A stretch of DNA of 35,000 nt, from positions 3,956,788-3,991,787 of the forward strand of contig BFEA01000048.1 in the NCBI GenBank assembly GCA_003427395.1, given 5' to 3'. The stretch is from Chara braunii. Taxonomy: Eukaryota; Streptophyta; Charophyceae; Charales; Characeae. The notes under the pieces are model-generated. The model had not been told where the DNA came from, did not search any database, and saw nothing but the letters and a program-made list of their open reading frames with translations. Shown here piece after piece: positions 18,358-28,407 of this stretch (positions within the stretch are counted from its first letter, which is position 1; each line of letters starts with the position of its first letter). The position numbers were made by a program, and so were the translations under genes.

Positions 18358-18905
18358 TTAATCGTATGATCCCAGTTTTGGAGGATATTATTCACCCATC
18401 TCAAATCGGGTTTATGCAGAACAAAAATATACAGGAAAACATCCTCCTAGTGCATAAGGTGTTACAACTTGCCCGGAACTCCCGCTAGAACGCAGCCTTG
18501 ATCTTTATCGATTTTGAAAAAGCTTATGATCATGTTGATTGGAACTTCCTAGACAAGAGACTAGAGAAAATGAACTTCGGGCCGGTCTTCAGGAGGTGGG
18601 TTCGAATCCTTCATCACAACGTGACCACCTATATCTAAGTCAATGGGAGTCTAGCGCGGGCCCTAAAATTAGAACGTTCGGTCCGCCAGGTGACCCGATC
18701 GCCCCCTTTTTGTTCCTAATTATTATGGAGGCTTTGACCTCCAACCTGCGGGTTCACAAGAATATTACCAAAATTGAAATTGCACAAATACCGGAGGATG
18801 CCATTCCTATTTGTTCCCTGTTCGCAGATGACCTCACAATCATGGTAGAGGTCACTCACAACAACCTAAAGGAAATCCAGAAATGATGGAAAAATTTACA
18901 GTTAA
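18358..18905 (+). pseudogene. LINE reverse transcriptase fragment, plus strand
   Basis: Central RT domain only. Landmarks: EDIIHPSQIGFMQNKNIQEN, a TAG stop, then NAALIFIDFEKAYDHVDWNF (motif A with catalytic Asp), KMNFGPVFRRWVRILHHNV, LKLERSVRQ. A one-base deletion near 18690 follows (CAGGTGAC against CAGGGGGAC in the copy at 29930). The next frame reads DPIAPFLFLIIMEALTSNL, AIPICSLFADDLTIMVEVTH (FADD catalytic box) and NNLKEIQK before a stop. It starts and ends abruptly between two minus-strand 3'-end motifs (18287 and 18955), so it probably inserted there. The perfect B-box-like word at 18597-18609 lies inside this coding sequence and is not a tRNA signal. Confidence 0.92.
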
Positions 18906-18944
18906 GCAAGAAATGCGACCACTGCCCCCTTGTGATGTTGAAAG

Positions 18945-19020
18945 AGAGCTTCCCTATGCAAGAGCAGGCATTGATTACTACCCCAACAAGGGGAAGGATT
19001 GACTTCTGCCAGGCATATCA
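18945..19020 (-). mobile_element. Structured 3' UTR module, minus strand
   Basis: Same architecture as the other modules: inner stem CCCC/GGGG (18981-18984 and 18990-18993), flanking strands ATTGATTAC and GGATTGACT, outer arms TATGC/GCATA. With the degenerate tail at 18321 it probably formed one LINE 3' end, now split by the RT fragment. Confidence 0.6.
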
Positions 19021-19059
19021 TTAGACAGAGAGTATTTCCATTTCAACCATCAAGTTCCC

Positions 19060-19500
19060 AAGCACCTCCCCATGTGTCACCGATGCCTTCCTCACTGACT
19101 TCCCCGTCCCCACAGGACCTGCCCCCCTCCTAATGTTCCACCTAACACCCTCTCCCATGCCGGAATGGACACCAATAACAACTCCAATGCCCCCCACGGA
19201 CCTGCCCCAAACCAGTTGTCCCTCCTAAAATTCCCTCGCCCCTACAGATCCGCCCCCCGATCAGTCACTCTCCCTGACACCCCCTCCACTCCCTCACAGA
19301 GCCCCACCATAGACCCCCCACCCCCTCCTCCAACCCCCGCTGGGTACAGCGCTGAGCTGCAATGAGCCCTCACACCGGACTCTGCGCACCAACTTCATAA
19401 TTCACAAGAGCCCCTAATGTTCCCCCCAACTCCCGGTAAACCCCCCTCCCCTCACACCCTGCCCCCCGCCCCCCGCCCCCCTTCCCCACCTATTCTCGAT
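19060..19500. other. C-rich, proline-coding low-complexity region
   Basis: Plus-strand frames encode P/S/T-rich peptides (19165-19365). The run at 19460-19492 consists of C6 blocks separated by G, which would allow a G-quadruplex on the minus strand. No domain. Similar C-rich DNA occurs at 29060-29300. Confidence 0.55.
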
Positions 19501-20082
19501 CTGAAACAATAGCTGCAGCAAAGGCTTAGCCAAGCGAAAACATGGACATGCAGCAACTGTAGGCCACAGGACATCGCACGGCAGTCAAGTATACAGGAGG
19601 CCAACAACGGAAAAGGGATCCAGGACAGGACAACAATGAAATAAAAGGAGGACAACTGCCAAAGGACATGAGCAGGGGAAGGGTCAAGAACCTACCATAG
19701 CTGGGAAGGTAGGAGTTTAGTAGGAAAGGATCCTAAGGTTCAGGACAAGCTAATCAGGGAAATTGGACAAGCTGGAGCCTAACTGGGTAGTCAGGACCAC
19801 AACAGGACAGGGGAACTATAGGTCAAACCAGGGTGAGGCAAGACATTGGGTCTTGCACTCACTTTGCACAATGTTTGCAGGAAATAGCCCTCATTCAGTA
19901 CAGCAGGCGCTATGGCGACATGTGAATACTAAAATCGAATAAATGAAATAAAATTGTAAAAGGCCTGTAGCAGAAAGCAGAAGGATGGAGGCTTTAGGGA
20001 GGGATCAGGGGACAGATATAACAAATAGGGGGTTGTTGATGCCTGGAATGGCCTGGTCAAGTAGACTTGAGGGTGGTGAGCC
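19501..20082. other. Unassigned region
   Basis: AGGACA and CAGGACA words recur on the plus strand (19560-19810) without a clear period. No ORF with a recognisable product. A 72-codon minus-strand frame (19929-20147) crosses a poly(T) tract and is not convincing. Confidence 0.4.
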
Positions 20083-21850
20083 CCTTTTTTTTTTATTTTA
20101 AGAAAACACCCCCAACAACAGATAAGAGTGATAATAAGAGCATACACTCCTACTTGTTATGCAAGAGACTCCATTCTATTAGTGGGGAGCTGCACCTGTT
20201 GGAAACCGGGTCCAACGTCCCTTGAACAAGATAAAGTAGGACATGCTGGGAGTCGGGCCCAGCATCCCTTATGATGCTCCTGATTCTTCGAAAAAAAAGA
20301 TTAAACCTGGGGTACCTCTTCAGTCTACTCACAGACCGCCATATTAGCTTATTAGACCCAGCACCCAAGCTTTCTTTTGCTATTGTGCACATCCAAAGAA
20401 AAACCAAATGTTTTGACTACTTTACTCTACCTCTACTCCAAACCATGACAAGTTAACCAGAGCAATTTTGAAAGGAGGAAATGGATCAGTGAAAAATTCA
20501 GGAGACCTAAGCGAAGCGCCTGGCTGAAATTTGAACCAGTTACGAAATAAGAGGCGAAAATCTTTTTTGAAAGGTTCCTTTGTCCCCTTCGCCCCTGGCC
20601 ATTTCAACTCACCCAGACCCCCCCTAAACAGAATTTCCCAGCCAGTCATTTTCAAATTGTTGTATTGCCATCTTTATATCTCTTTTAAGATTAAATTTGT
20701 ACAATTTGATTGTGAGGTTCTCCCATTGTGCCCGAACCTCTGTTTAAACAAAAACCACAATTGATTCCACTATATCGGTTTCTTCTAACCTTACCAAGTC
20801 TTCTTCTTTTTCCCTTACACATCGTCTATACCACAACATCCAGATAACAACCTTGCGTCCAATCGTAAAGAAAGTTTGCTGAAAATTTGATAATTGGATA
20901 TCTGCAAGTTTTCAATGACCAAGAAGAATAGCCCCCCAATCCCATGGCCAATGTAGACGTGTTATAGTTTTCCAAATGCAATCCCACCTACGCCATATCA
21001 ATACCGGACCAGCGCATTGTAGAAATATATGCTTCATGGTTTCTCAAAATTTTCGACTAGGGAATGCAGAAACACAAGATTTACACCATGGTACTGCCAA
21101 GCCCCGTTGTTCCAACGTTGAGCGATCAATCACCCAATCATTTGTGGGCAAGCATCTGTGGATTATCTGCCACTGCATAGAGTTAAAATTAGTTGGACGT
21201 TGCTTAAGTGCTCTAAAGAGCTTGATGTGTTTGATTAAATTTATGTCAATATTAAGATGCCTAGCCCATCGTTCTTGTATTATTGCTGCAATATTCATTT
21301 TTGGACGAAGTAGCCTATACGTGACCTTGACTGTTAGAGATTGCAAGACTTGTGGTTTTCCTTTCTTACATGTCAACCATGTCCATTTTGCCATATCAAA
21401 ATGAAGATCGGGGATTGGGATTTCAGGGTGATATGTCATCCACCCTTGGGAAGAGTAATTTAAAAAAATTCTGACCCTGTAGATGCATTCATAGGGAAGA
21501 AGTTTCACTATTTTTTTTGGGATCAGGTTAAAGTCTCTTTTAATCCCACATATACTTACCAAAGCTCCATCAGGCAGTAAATATATTACTTGGCCTATTC
21601 TATTTTGTTCATTAGGTATATGTCCTACTACCCAGTGTGCTTCTTGAATGCGAATCCCTTTCCTTAACGTGCAAACCCAAGCCAGGGGAATATAAAAAAT
21701 AATCTGATCCAAACAATCTGCTAGTGGATGAGCATGCCTAAGTGTTTCCTCAATTGTTCCACTGTTTTCCAGTCATTTCTTTTTTAGTCCCACAAGTCCT
21801 TCATCCGCAATACCCCCCTTTTGACCCAAAGGGACCATGGTGAAGCAAAA
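20083..21850 (-). mobile_element. Minus-strand LINE, 3' part with 3' UTR and tail
   Basis: Contains the ORF2 C-terminal region, a 3' UTR of about 200 bp, then a partial tail (20270-20238, stem GCTGGG/CCCAGC), a full tail (20223-20166, stem GTTGGA/TCCAAC) and an A-rich end (plus-strand T10, 20085-20094). The two tails in a row suggest either tail duplication or a passenger element inserted at the LINE end. The LINE is truncated at 21850, where another 3' end abuts. Confidence 0.82.
20430..21850 (-). pseudogene. LINE ORF2 C-terminal pseudogene with zf-RVT
   Basis: Reading from 21850 downward: WVKRGVLRMKDLWD, then DQIIFYIPLAWVCTLRKG, a long clean frame (21712-21044), KSTYRLLRPK-like VKVTYRLLRPKMNIAAI, RWARHLNIDINLIKHIKLF, WQIIHRCLPTNDWVIDRSTL, WCKSCVSAFPSRKF, a stop, ETMKHIFLQC, and WRRWDCIW. 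The CxxC...H..C pattern and the CLPTNDW block define the zf-RVT domain of plant LINEs. The end is KDFRLLFRNWFKFQP followed by FFTDPFPP (20570-20470). Two or more stops and frame changes lie between 21044 and 20655. The endonuclease and RT are missing. Confidence 0.9.
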
Positions 21851-21879
21851 CTATCGCAGTGGTGGTAGGAGAGGTTTTA

Positions 21880-22420
21880 CCTGGTGGGTCGCTCCATCTA
21901 TTGGTGGGGAGCATCACCTGCTGGAAAACGGGTCCAGCGCCCCTTGAATACATCAATTCTTGTATGACATCATTCTTGGAACTTTTGGGGCTCTGCCAAC
22001 ATTGATTGTTATAGGTCTTGGGGGATTGACTGTACAGGGCGTATTTCTTTAAGAGAAACTATGTTGTCGGTAGCCTGGGAGGAAATAACAAATTGCCATC
22101 TAAGCCTTGGACCCGGGGTGCACCAGGACCCATGGCCGTCTTCCAGTTTCCGATCATCCACAATTGATTGTAGTTGTAAAGCCTGTGCTAGGAAAATGTT
22201 CAAGAGCAGATGAGAAGATGAGCAGATGAAACAGGTAGTACTTAGATGATCAGATACTATCCCACAAACATTCCTCTAGGGTCACCGGATGGGGGGGAAA
22301 GGGATTAGTGAATTCCTGAGCAGGTCGTAACGGTTCCCTGGGGTCCACCCTTTGTCTATTCATGGAAATGCAGCGAATAATCCCTTTCCAACTCTACCCT
22401 TTGCCCCCCTTGCGGTCTCG
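21880..22420 (-). mobile_element. Minus-strand LINE 3' terminus (ORF2 end, UTR, module, tail)
   Basis: Reading downward: ORF2 end RDYSLHFHE with a stop where Trp is expected, then in another frame LRPAQEFTNPFPPHP (22340-22290). A UTR of about 250 bp follows, then the structured module (22038-21993), 50 bp, and the conserved tail (21945-21891). No poly(A) remains: the tail runs into CAGTGGTGGT-type sequence at 21855. The order matches the plus-strand LINE ending at 32944. Confidence 0.78.
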
Positions 22421-23205
22421 TCCCCTCTTCCCGTAGATGCTCCGATTGACATTCCTATCGCAGGGTCTGTGACCGATTCTGCCTGTCTCCTGTCCAACTC
22501 ACTTTTGTCACCCAACCCCCTCGATTCCCTCCCAGTCATTCCTCACAAAACCGGGAGATGATTATGTCGATGTCCACCGTGGTGTGTACCAGGTTCAGTT
22601 TTTCCTTGGTGTGTACCCGTGAGTGTGTCCATGGTGTTGTAGAGGTCAGTCAATGAGTGCACAATGATCACCTGGAGCAGTGGGGCATGGCCCGCGTGGG
22701 TGTCCTGGAATATGAGACCACCTCACATCCCATCCTCACGTCAATACTCCTTACACACCCCCTATCCCACTATCCTACCTCAGTGTGACCAGCACCCTGG
22801 ACCATTACCCTACCAATGGGCAGACAACTTGGACCGAACAGCAGTGATAGGCACCAAGGCTGATAGGTTGTCCAACCCTAGTGGAAGCGGAATTGGACGA
22901 GCCTTGTTGAATAGGAACTTCGGACGTCAGGCTCAGACAATTTACTACAGGCCCCAAGAGACTCTAGACCCTAGGTTCATACATGGTAGCACCCACTGAA
23001 GCAGTTTTACCGTCCTTCCCCTAGCTTACCCAAGGCCAGGCAGAACTCGAAACGGCCTAAGCGACTTATATCCCTATCCTTACCCTAGGGTCTAAACCTT
23101 ATATAGCCACTAGATAGTTCTCTCCGAATGTCGGTAGGAACCCCTTACCTAAACCTACTGCAGATACTAGACCCCACCCAGTGACTAGACCGCCCCATTC
23201 TTATA
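22421..23205. other. Unassigned region, no convincing gene
   Basis: A 111-codon plus-strand frame (22664-22999) has no domain or codon signature I recognise. A degraded CATGGTGTTGTAGAGG end (22627-22646) matches the second repeat family. GGTGTGTACC occurs twice (22581 and 22608). No RNA gene seen. Confidence 0.4.
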
Positions 23206-23211
23206 GTTGTG

Positions 23212-23418
23212 TAGTTCGCAAGCTATGTGTATGCCTGAAGGCCGTGTATGCTTCGTGAATTTATATATCGAGATGTACAGACAACAACATGTGTGGAAAC
23301 TTGTGTATGTAGCCCGTAGACCATGTATAGTTTGCAAGCTATATGTATGTCCGAAGGCTGTGTCACTGTGTATGCTCTGTGAATCTATGTATCGACATGT
23401 ATAGGCAACATCATGTGT
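23212..23418. repeat. Diverged direct repeat, about 120-bp spacing
   Basis: GTTCGCAAGCTATGTGTATG (23214) and GTTTGCAAGCTATATGTATG (23330) begin two stretches that stay alignable for about 85 bp, including GAAGGC, TATGCT, GTGAAT, GTATCGA-type words and CAACATGTGTG/CATCATGTGTA. The second copy carries an extra TCACTGTG. Noncoding. Confidence 0.85.
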
Positions 23419-23436
23419 ATATATTCGAAGAGAGAA

Positions 23437-23537
23437 CGGGGTAAGCTGGACACGGACCCCCCCTAAGGTCTGAACCAAGCTCGAACCCATGACCTTGTAA
23501 CATGAAATCGAATGACTCTACCGTCTGGACGACTATC
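23437..23537 (-). mobile_element. tRNA-related unit (possible SINE head)
   Basis: The minus strand has TCGTCCAGACGGTAGAGTC (about 23531-23513), resembling a D-arm/A-box, and CATGGGTTCGAGCTTGG (about 23491-23475), resembling a T-arm/B-box, with the right spacing. Pairing is incomplete and no second copy of the body is seen, so it is a tRNA-like relic or SINE head rather than a tRNA gene. Confidence 0.5.
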
Positions 23538-23631
23538 AGAAATGGCACGGACGTGTGATATGCTGGACTAGGGAGATCAACAGAACACCCAAGACCAACA
23601 CCCCCAAGCAACCCATGTGAAACCCATAACC

Positions 23632-23842
23632 AACATACAACACCATGAACAATTCATGGGTGGTGCGCGGGCAGTGTCTGTAATAGTACCATGCGTCAGC
23701 CTAAGGGAGTGTATGTCTAGTCGTGTGTCAATCTAACGCGCTGTTGGTGTTCCATGCACGAGGCTGCAATTGAGTTTTGAACCCGAAACGAAACAATGTG
23801 CATCTCCAACCGGTGCTCTAACCACTGAGCTATATCAACTGG
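23632..23842 (-). mobile_element. tRNA-derived SINE, copy 2
   Basis: The head has TATAGCTCAGTGGTTAGAGC (about 23833-23814), a near-perfect D-arm with A-box, and CGGGTTCAAAACTC (23785-23772), the B-box. The body words ATTACAGACACTGCC, GCGCACCACCC and CATGGTGTTGTATG match copy 1 in order and spacing. It sits just downstream, in the same strand sense, of a truncated LINE ORF2 (23855 upward), as if inserted into the LINE's 3' part. No poly(A) is visible. Confidence 0.82.
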
Positions 23843-23854
23843 ACTGGTTCAGTT

Positions 23855-25888
23855 TTTCCTTAACGGTCTACTATTGGGTTGTGACCTCGTGCTCTACTAG
23901 TAGTCGTAGTTGCTTCGTGACTTCCCCATCTTCCACCCTGGCCCCCTCCAATTCTAAAATGCATCTTCTCCACCATATTACCCATAGGATGGAACACCTA
24001 CTCAAACAATACATGTTCTCCTCAAAAGTGTTTCCTCGCAACTAGGGGCAGTGTCCCAATAGAAGGGCCCTCTAGTCTCATGGCCATGCTGAGCCCGGTA
24101 CAATATGCTGCCAAATCCTGTTCCACCATCGCCACAGTAATACTGTTGTGGGGCACTGTAGGAAGATATCTTCCATTGTCTGAGGGCGCTTTTTGTCAGG
24201 GAAGTTCTGGACGCATCTTTGGCACCAGGGAAACACCCTTCCCTGTTGTTCCAACTGCGTGTGGTCAATCAGCCAGTCGTTGGTCGGCAGACACCGATGG
24301 ACAATTTTCCACTTCAGGGCAGAGATTTTGGTCGGCCTCTTTCAATGCTCTTTGAACCACTGAACGGACTTGAGCAGACCTCTATCTAGGTTGAGATGGC
24401 GTTGTCATCTGTCATCTACTACATCTTTCAACCTGCGCCTTGGTTTGAGCATTCGGTATACTGTCTTAGTCTTTAGGGTGGCTAGCATTACCGGTCTCGC
24501 CTTTCCCCCTTTTTTAGAGTTGTTTGGCCTTTCCATGACCATCTCCACTCTTCGGGATCGAAGGGGAGGTCCTCAATCGGGGTCATTGGCCGATAAGCCC
24601 TCCAACCCCTTTCCTCTTCAATCACTCTAATGCGATAGACCTTCCTTCTCTCTCTCCAGATAAAGGGTTGTTGGCTCCCTCATAGTCGTCCCCTTCTTGT
24701 GGCAAAAAAAAAAATCGATCAACACTTGCACTTGGTTTACCATGTGCATACGACCTACTTGTGTTCCACGACCGGGTAGTCCTACTAAGTCCCCTTCCTC
24801 TAATCGAGGGTCCTTTCTAAGAGTGACGTACCATTGAAGGGGAAAATTTTCAATGAGTTATTCCAGTGTTGACTCTGTTAGGTGGCAAAACTTCAGGCAT
24901 CCTCGCATTCTTTTTGCACTCTTCCATTCCCCGGCTACCGCATCCCAGAGGTCCCTCACCCTCCGGATCCTGTGCTTCACCCAACCCCTCCATGGGGGGT
25001 CTGAGCTAAATCTCACCCGGCCGAGAAAGTCCGTGATTAGCCTATTGCCAAACAGGGGTTGCCTAAAAACTTCCTCCCACCTTTCCGGTAACAAACGGTT
25101 GGGGATTGGGAGTTTTGTCCATGTTCGTAGGAGACGTAACCAATGCTCGTCCACTAGGTCACAATTCGTGTACTTCCTTGGTAATCTCCAATACCTGTCC
25201 TCGATCCATACTAGCGGGTCAATCTCTGGTGGAGCCTCCGGGGTCAGGGCCGCGATCTGTGTCAAAGCAAGGGAGCCCCAGAGAATGGATGGTGCGAAAA
25301 CGAGATATTGGAACCAGCGAAGGCTGAGGGTCTGAAACTGCGTGGAAGGGTCCACAATTCCGAGCCCTTTTCCGGCCTTGGGCTGGATCAATGATTCCCA
25401 TGCTACTCGACTGATGGTATGGATGTTGTCGTTGTCTCCTTTCCATAGAAAGGTCGCCAACCGCCGCTTTAACGCCTTGAGCCCCCCATTGCTCATGGGC
25501 CATAAGATGACTTTCCACCAGAGACTCAGAGAGTGGTCAGTTCAATATTATTGTCATTTTTTATTGATGACAAGGACCCACCCGAAAATTGATGTGTGTT
25601 TGTTGTTCCAACTCGCTAGTTTGGCCTGTGTCGGTCTCGCCAGCCACTCATCGTTAGTGTAGGGTTTTCCTTTTGCTGTAACTGAAGCCCCTAGGTTTTT
25701 AAGAGGATCGTTTGGGGGAAGGCAAGTAATTCGCGGGTTTTCAGGGGGCCTTCCCTCCTAGTGGTGCAACTACCAGCCCACGGTCTTTTGCCCCCAGTTA
25801 ATGGTCATGTCTGAGATCCTACAGAAACAGTTCATGAAGGCTTGAATTTCTTCCATGTTCTTGTGCCATTGCCTCCACCATAATGCAC
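23855..25888 (-). pseudogene. LINE ORF2 RT end and C-terminal pseudogene
   Basis: Resumes just after the RT FADDL box, which lies at 26530 across an insertion: IMVEA, then KNMEEIQAFMNCFCRISDMT, INWGQKTVGW, LKNLGASVTAKGKPYTNDEW, WNNKHTSIFGWVLVINKK. A long clean frame follows (25496-24858): ATFLWKGDNDNIHTISRVAW, SLIQPKAGKGLGIVDPSTQF, WVKHRIRRVRDLWD. Then come LIENFPLQWYVTLRKDPRLE, YRIRVIEEERGWRAYRP, KWKIVHRCLPTNDWLIDHTQ, FPWCQRCVQNF, FLQCPTTVLLWRWWNRIW and WVIWWRRCILELEGARVEDG. This is a full zf-RVT region. A few stops and shifts interrupt it. It ends near 23855, where the tRNA-derived SINE begins. Confidence 0.92.
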
Positions 25889-26519
25889 TGTAGTAAAAAG
25901 ACAACATAAAGATAAAAGAAACTCAGTCCATAACTCATGACCTAGGGTTGGCTATCCTCCTAATACGTAACATAGGGTTGAGGCTGGCATGGTAGTTCCT
26001 TAGTACGGGATGTCGGGGGTGTCATGGCCGGAATGGGCTCCAGGGACATATGAGGGAATGAAGGATGCCCAACTCTCTATCATCACCACACAACTAAGCT
26101 AGATGAGAGTCATTGTGCACCCTCATGCACCCTCATGAAGACCTGTAGTAGCATGTTCAAACCTAGCTCCCGAAGTCCCCGTGCAATCAGGCTTGCACGA
26201 TGCCTGCTTCAACCGGGGCTGAGCAGGGGGTAGGCATCTCTGCTTAGCCCTGGTACCTGCAACCGCTGTCTGGTCAGGTCACCTCGCCAAGATAGCAATG
26301 GGTGATGGTCCTGGGGGGTTAACACTAGGGTAGGACGAGGGGGGTGGGGGTGTGCCAGGGCAAAAAGATAAGAGGAAGGGTGGGTGGGGTCTTCAGAGGG
26401 GTTCATCTAGACAACCGAGTGGCCGAGTACTATGGGTGACTGCCATCCGTCTAGTATCCCACCTCTACAACAAACTGGGCTTAAAAAAAAAAAAAAAAAA
26501 TTAAAAAAAAAAAAAAAAA
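25889..26519 (+). mobile_element. Poly(A)-tailed insertion within LINE RT
   Basis: The LINE reading frame stops after FADDLI (26520) and resumes with IMVEA (about 25890). The intervening 0.63 kb ends, on the plus strand, with CTACAACAAACTGGGCTT and A18-TT-A17 (26483-26519). The word AATG borders the insertion on both sides and fits a short target-site duplication, although poly(A) makes its length ambiguous. The last 60 bp share CCTCTACAACA with the family seen at 4531 and 27540. A G-rich stretch lies at 26310-26352. No coding sequence is recognised. Confidence 0.75.
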
Positions 26520-26900
26520 TGATCAGGTCATCTGCAAACAAGGAGCAGATTGGCACATCCTCCTCTCTCTGGGATGTCTGCGATTTTGATCCGGGTGTGG
26601 TCCTTGTTGTGTCTCAGGTTAGCGGATACTACGGATAGTGCCTCCATTATAACCAAAAAGAGGTAGGGGGCAATGAGGTCTCTTTGCCTGACCGACCGCT
26701 GGAGCTCAAAGGGAGGTGCCTCCGATCCGTTAACCTGCACATAAGTAGTAGCGTTATTATGTAGGATTCTCAGCCTTTGCCCAAAGCCGGTCCAAAGTTC
26801 ATTTTATCCAGACATTTATCCAAAAGTCCCAGTCAACGTGATCGTAGGCTTTTTCAAAGTCGATGAAAATAATGGCAGTGTTTGCCCTAAATACCAAAGT
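26520..26900 (-). pseudogene. LINE ORF2 RT fragment upstream of the insertion
   Basis: Minus strand: ANTAIIFIDFEKAYDHVDWD (motif A, catalytic Asp; about 26885-26828), KMNFGPALGKG, a frameshift near 26785, VQVNGSEAPPFELQRSVRQ, RDLIAPYLFLVIMEALS, IADIPERG, and in another frame ICSLFADDLI at 26555-26520. It joins in sense with 25888-23855, so both are parts of one LINE. The homology begins abruptly near 26890, consistent with a 5'-truncated insertion. Confidence 0.9.
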
Positions 26901-27246
26901 GGGCAATTCTGGGAGTGGGGCAGGGCCTGTAGATACAGAGAGCTCCAAAAAGGGAAGGGTAACACTAGCAGCCCTGAGGGAGAATGGAGCCCAGGGGTGG
27001 AAAAAGTACATAGGCCACTGCCTCAGCAAACAAAAGCAAAAAATACAGAGCCGTAAGGCGTATTCAAGGGATATGGTATCAATTGATTTTGGCTAGATGT
27101 AGGCTTCCATGTAGACAAGCTACTCAGGCTACTGCGTAGCGCTGCCTGCCAAACTTCAGCTTTTGTAGTCCGTCATCACAACTGCATACCTCGGTAGGCT
27201 GTCATCACAACTGCGTATCTCATCAAGCATACATCATAAATGTCCA
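26901..27246. other. Unassigned region
   Basis: No gene. CTGCGTA-like and GTAGGCTGTCATCACAACTGC / GTAGTCCGTCATCACAACTGC words repeat at about 27160 and 27193, a small direct repeat of about 33 bp. Confidence 0.45.
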
Positions 27247-27345
27247 GGGACACTAGACCCCCTTTCCAGCAGGTGCTGCTCCCCACCAATAGACGGAGCC
27301 TCCCGGGGAGAGCTAGTGGTGCCTGCTCTTACCAGCACCCCGAGC
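27247..27345 (+). mobile_element. Plus-strand conserved tail element
   Basis: Tail 27247-27300 (CTCCCCACCAATAGACGGAG), followed by GCTAGTGGTGCCTGCTCTTA and CCAGCACCCCGAGCATC. It closely matches 28408-28510. The first stem has one mismatch. No pure poly(A) follows, only an A/G-rich stretch near 27370-27410. Confidence 0.75.
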
Positions 27346-27489
27346 ATCCACTCGAGTTGTTTGGGGGGGCGGAGAAGAGAAAGCAAACAACAATTCGACA
27401 CAAGAAACCCTTCCAACCAGAGTCCTGCCAGGAGTGCAATCAGCAGCTTCTCCCTCAACTGCCATCCCCACTGATAGCACGAGTTGAAA

Positions 27490-27545
27490 TCCCTCTTTTT
27501 TTAATTTTTCCCCCCCAAAGCCCAGGGTGTTGTAGAGGCCAAGGA
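27490..27545 (-). mobile_element. 3' end of the CTACAACACCCTGG repeat family
   Basis: On the minus strand, GGCCTCTACAACACCCTGGG (27542-27523) is followed by CTTTGGGGGGG and an A-rich stretch (plus T-rich 27494-27509). Same end as at 4531. Confidence 0.5.
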
Positions 27546-28200
27546 CCAGACCTCCTACCCACCCCGGCGGCAAACAAGGAGAAGGGAAAAGAAAGCAGTT
27601 GCAATGACCATCAAACACCCCAACCCTGGAAACACTCATGCAACTGCTGCAATTCATGCAGCAAAAAACTCAAAAGAGGGTAGGTCAGTCATAGAAGCAG
27701 TACAAATGACGAGGGAAGTGACCAAGGTTGAGGAGCCGGCCAACCCCAGACCGTCAAAGACCCATCATTGCTTAATTCACCCCTACCCAAGGCAAGAAAA
27801 AGAGTAGTGGCCGAGTGGGAAGAAAATTCACATGAAAAAAAAGGGGGAGAGCGAAACTCACAGTCCACCTCTAATCCGAGACTGTCTTCCACAGAAAACC
27901 CACCCTTACCGCAGCGAGCTGATGTGTAACACACAGACATAGATGAGGCAGATATGCCTCTACTGTACGTATTGTCAAAGTAGTGGTCATTGGTGGTGAT
28001 ACGTAAAAAGGGGAAACTATGCGGGAGTCCAAAAAATGAGTTATAATTGCACTTTGGGCCAACATGCGGTTTCAAATTGGAGTTCGGGCAATGTATACAA
28101 CCCAGCTTTCTGGCCAGGTAGGGTGCCTGAAGTGCAATTGCAAACTGTATCTTGCCCCACATCGCAATTATAACTCCTTTTTCTGACTCCACTGAAGTTA
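27546..28200. other. Unassigned region with long but unsupported frames
   Basis: A 212-codon minus-strand frame (28327-27689) and a plus-strand frame (27240-27683) cross repeat elements and show no domain. The minus frame includes the degenerate tail at 28298, so it is not a conserved gene. Nothing else is recognised. Confidence 0.4.
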
Positions 28201-28202
28201 CC

Positions 28203-28335
28203 CTTTTTTTTGAAACACCACCCCTGTGCAAGGCCACTATCCTGGTGGTGGTGAGAAAACCACTGGGATTGAGCGCTTGCGGGTAGGATTGCCCCAATCT
28301 ATTTGTGGGGATGGAAATTGGGTCCACCGTCCCTC
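28203..28335 (-). mobile_element. Degenerate minus-strand tail joined to CAAGGCCAC repeat
   Basis: A T8 tract, then GCAAGGCCACTATCCTGGTG (shared with the 95-bp repeat at 5745), then a shortened tail (CCCCACAAATAGATTGG on the minus strand, 28313-28297) and GGGTCCACCGTCCCT. It links two repeat families: the CAAGGCCAC block sits between tail and A-rich end, as the TAGTGGTGCC block does in other copies. Confidence 0.55.
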
Positions 28336-28407
28336 AGCTGCTCATCGACAATGACTACTCACATACTACAATCACATGTTTGCTCAAACCAATAATTACA
28401 AATGTTG

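Noticed and set aside
18597-18609. Perfect Pol III B-box-like word (GGTTCGAATCC)
   Set aside because: It lies within RT coding sequence (RRWVRIL) that is conserved in other copies, and no A-box sits upstream at tRNA spacing.
22664-22999. 111-codon plus-strand ORF
   Set aside because: No motif, no second copy in the window, and a degraded repeat end just upstream. Not enough to call a gene.
26411-26470. Possible Leu/Ser-type tRNA head (GTGGCCGAGTAC)
   Set aside because: The word resembles a class II tRNA A-box, but the B-box position reads GTATCCCACC, arms do not pair, and it lies at the 3' end of the insert, where a SINE promoter would not be.
27689-28327. 212-codon minus-strand ORF
   Set aside because: It starts inside a degenerate LINE tail and crosses unrelated repeat blocks. 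No domain recognised.
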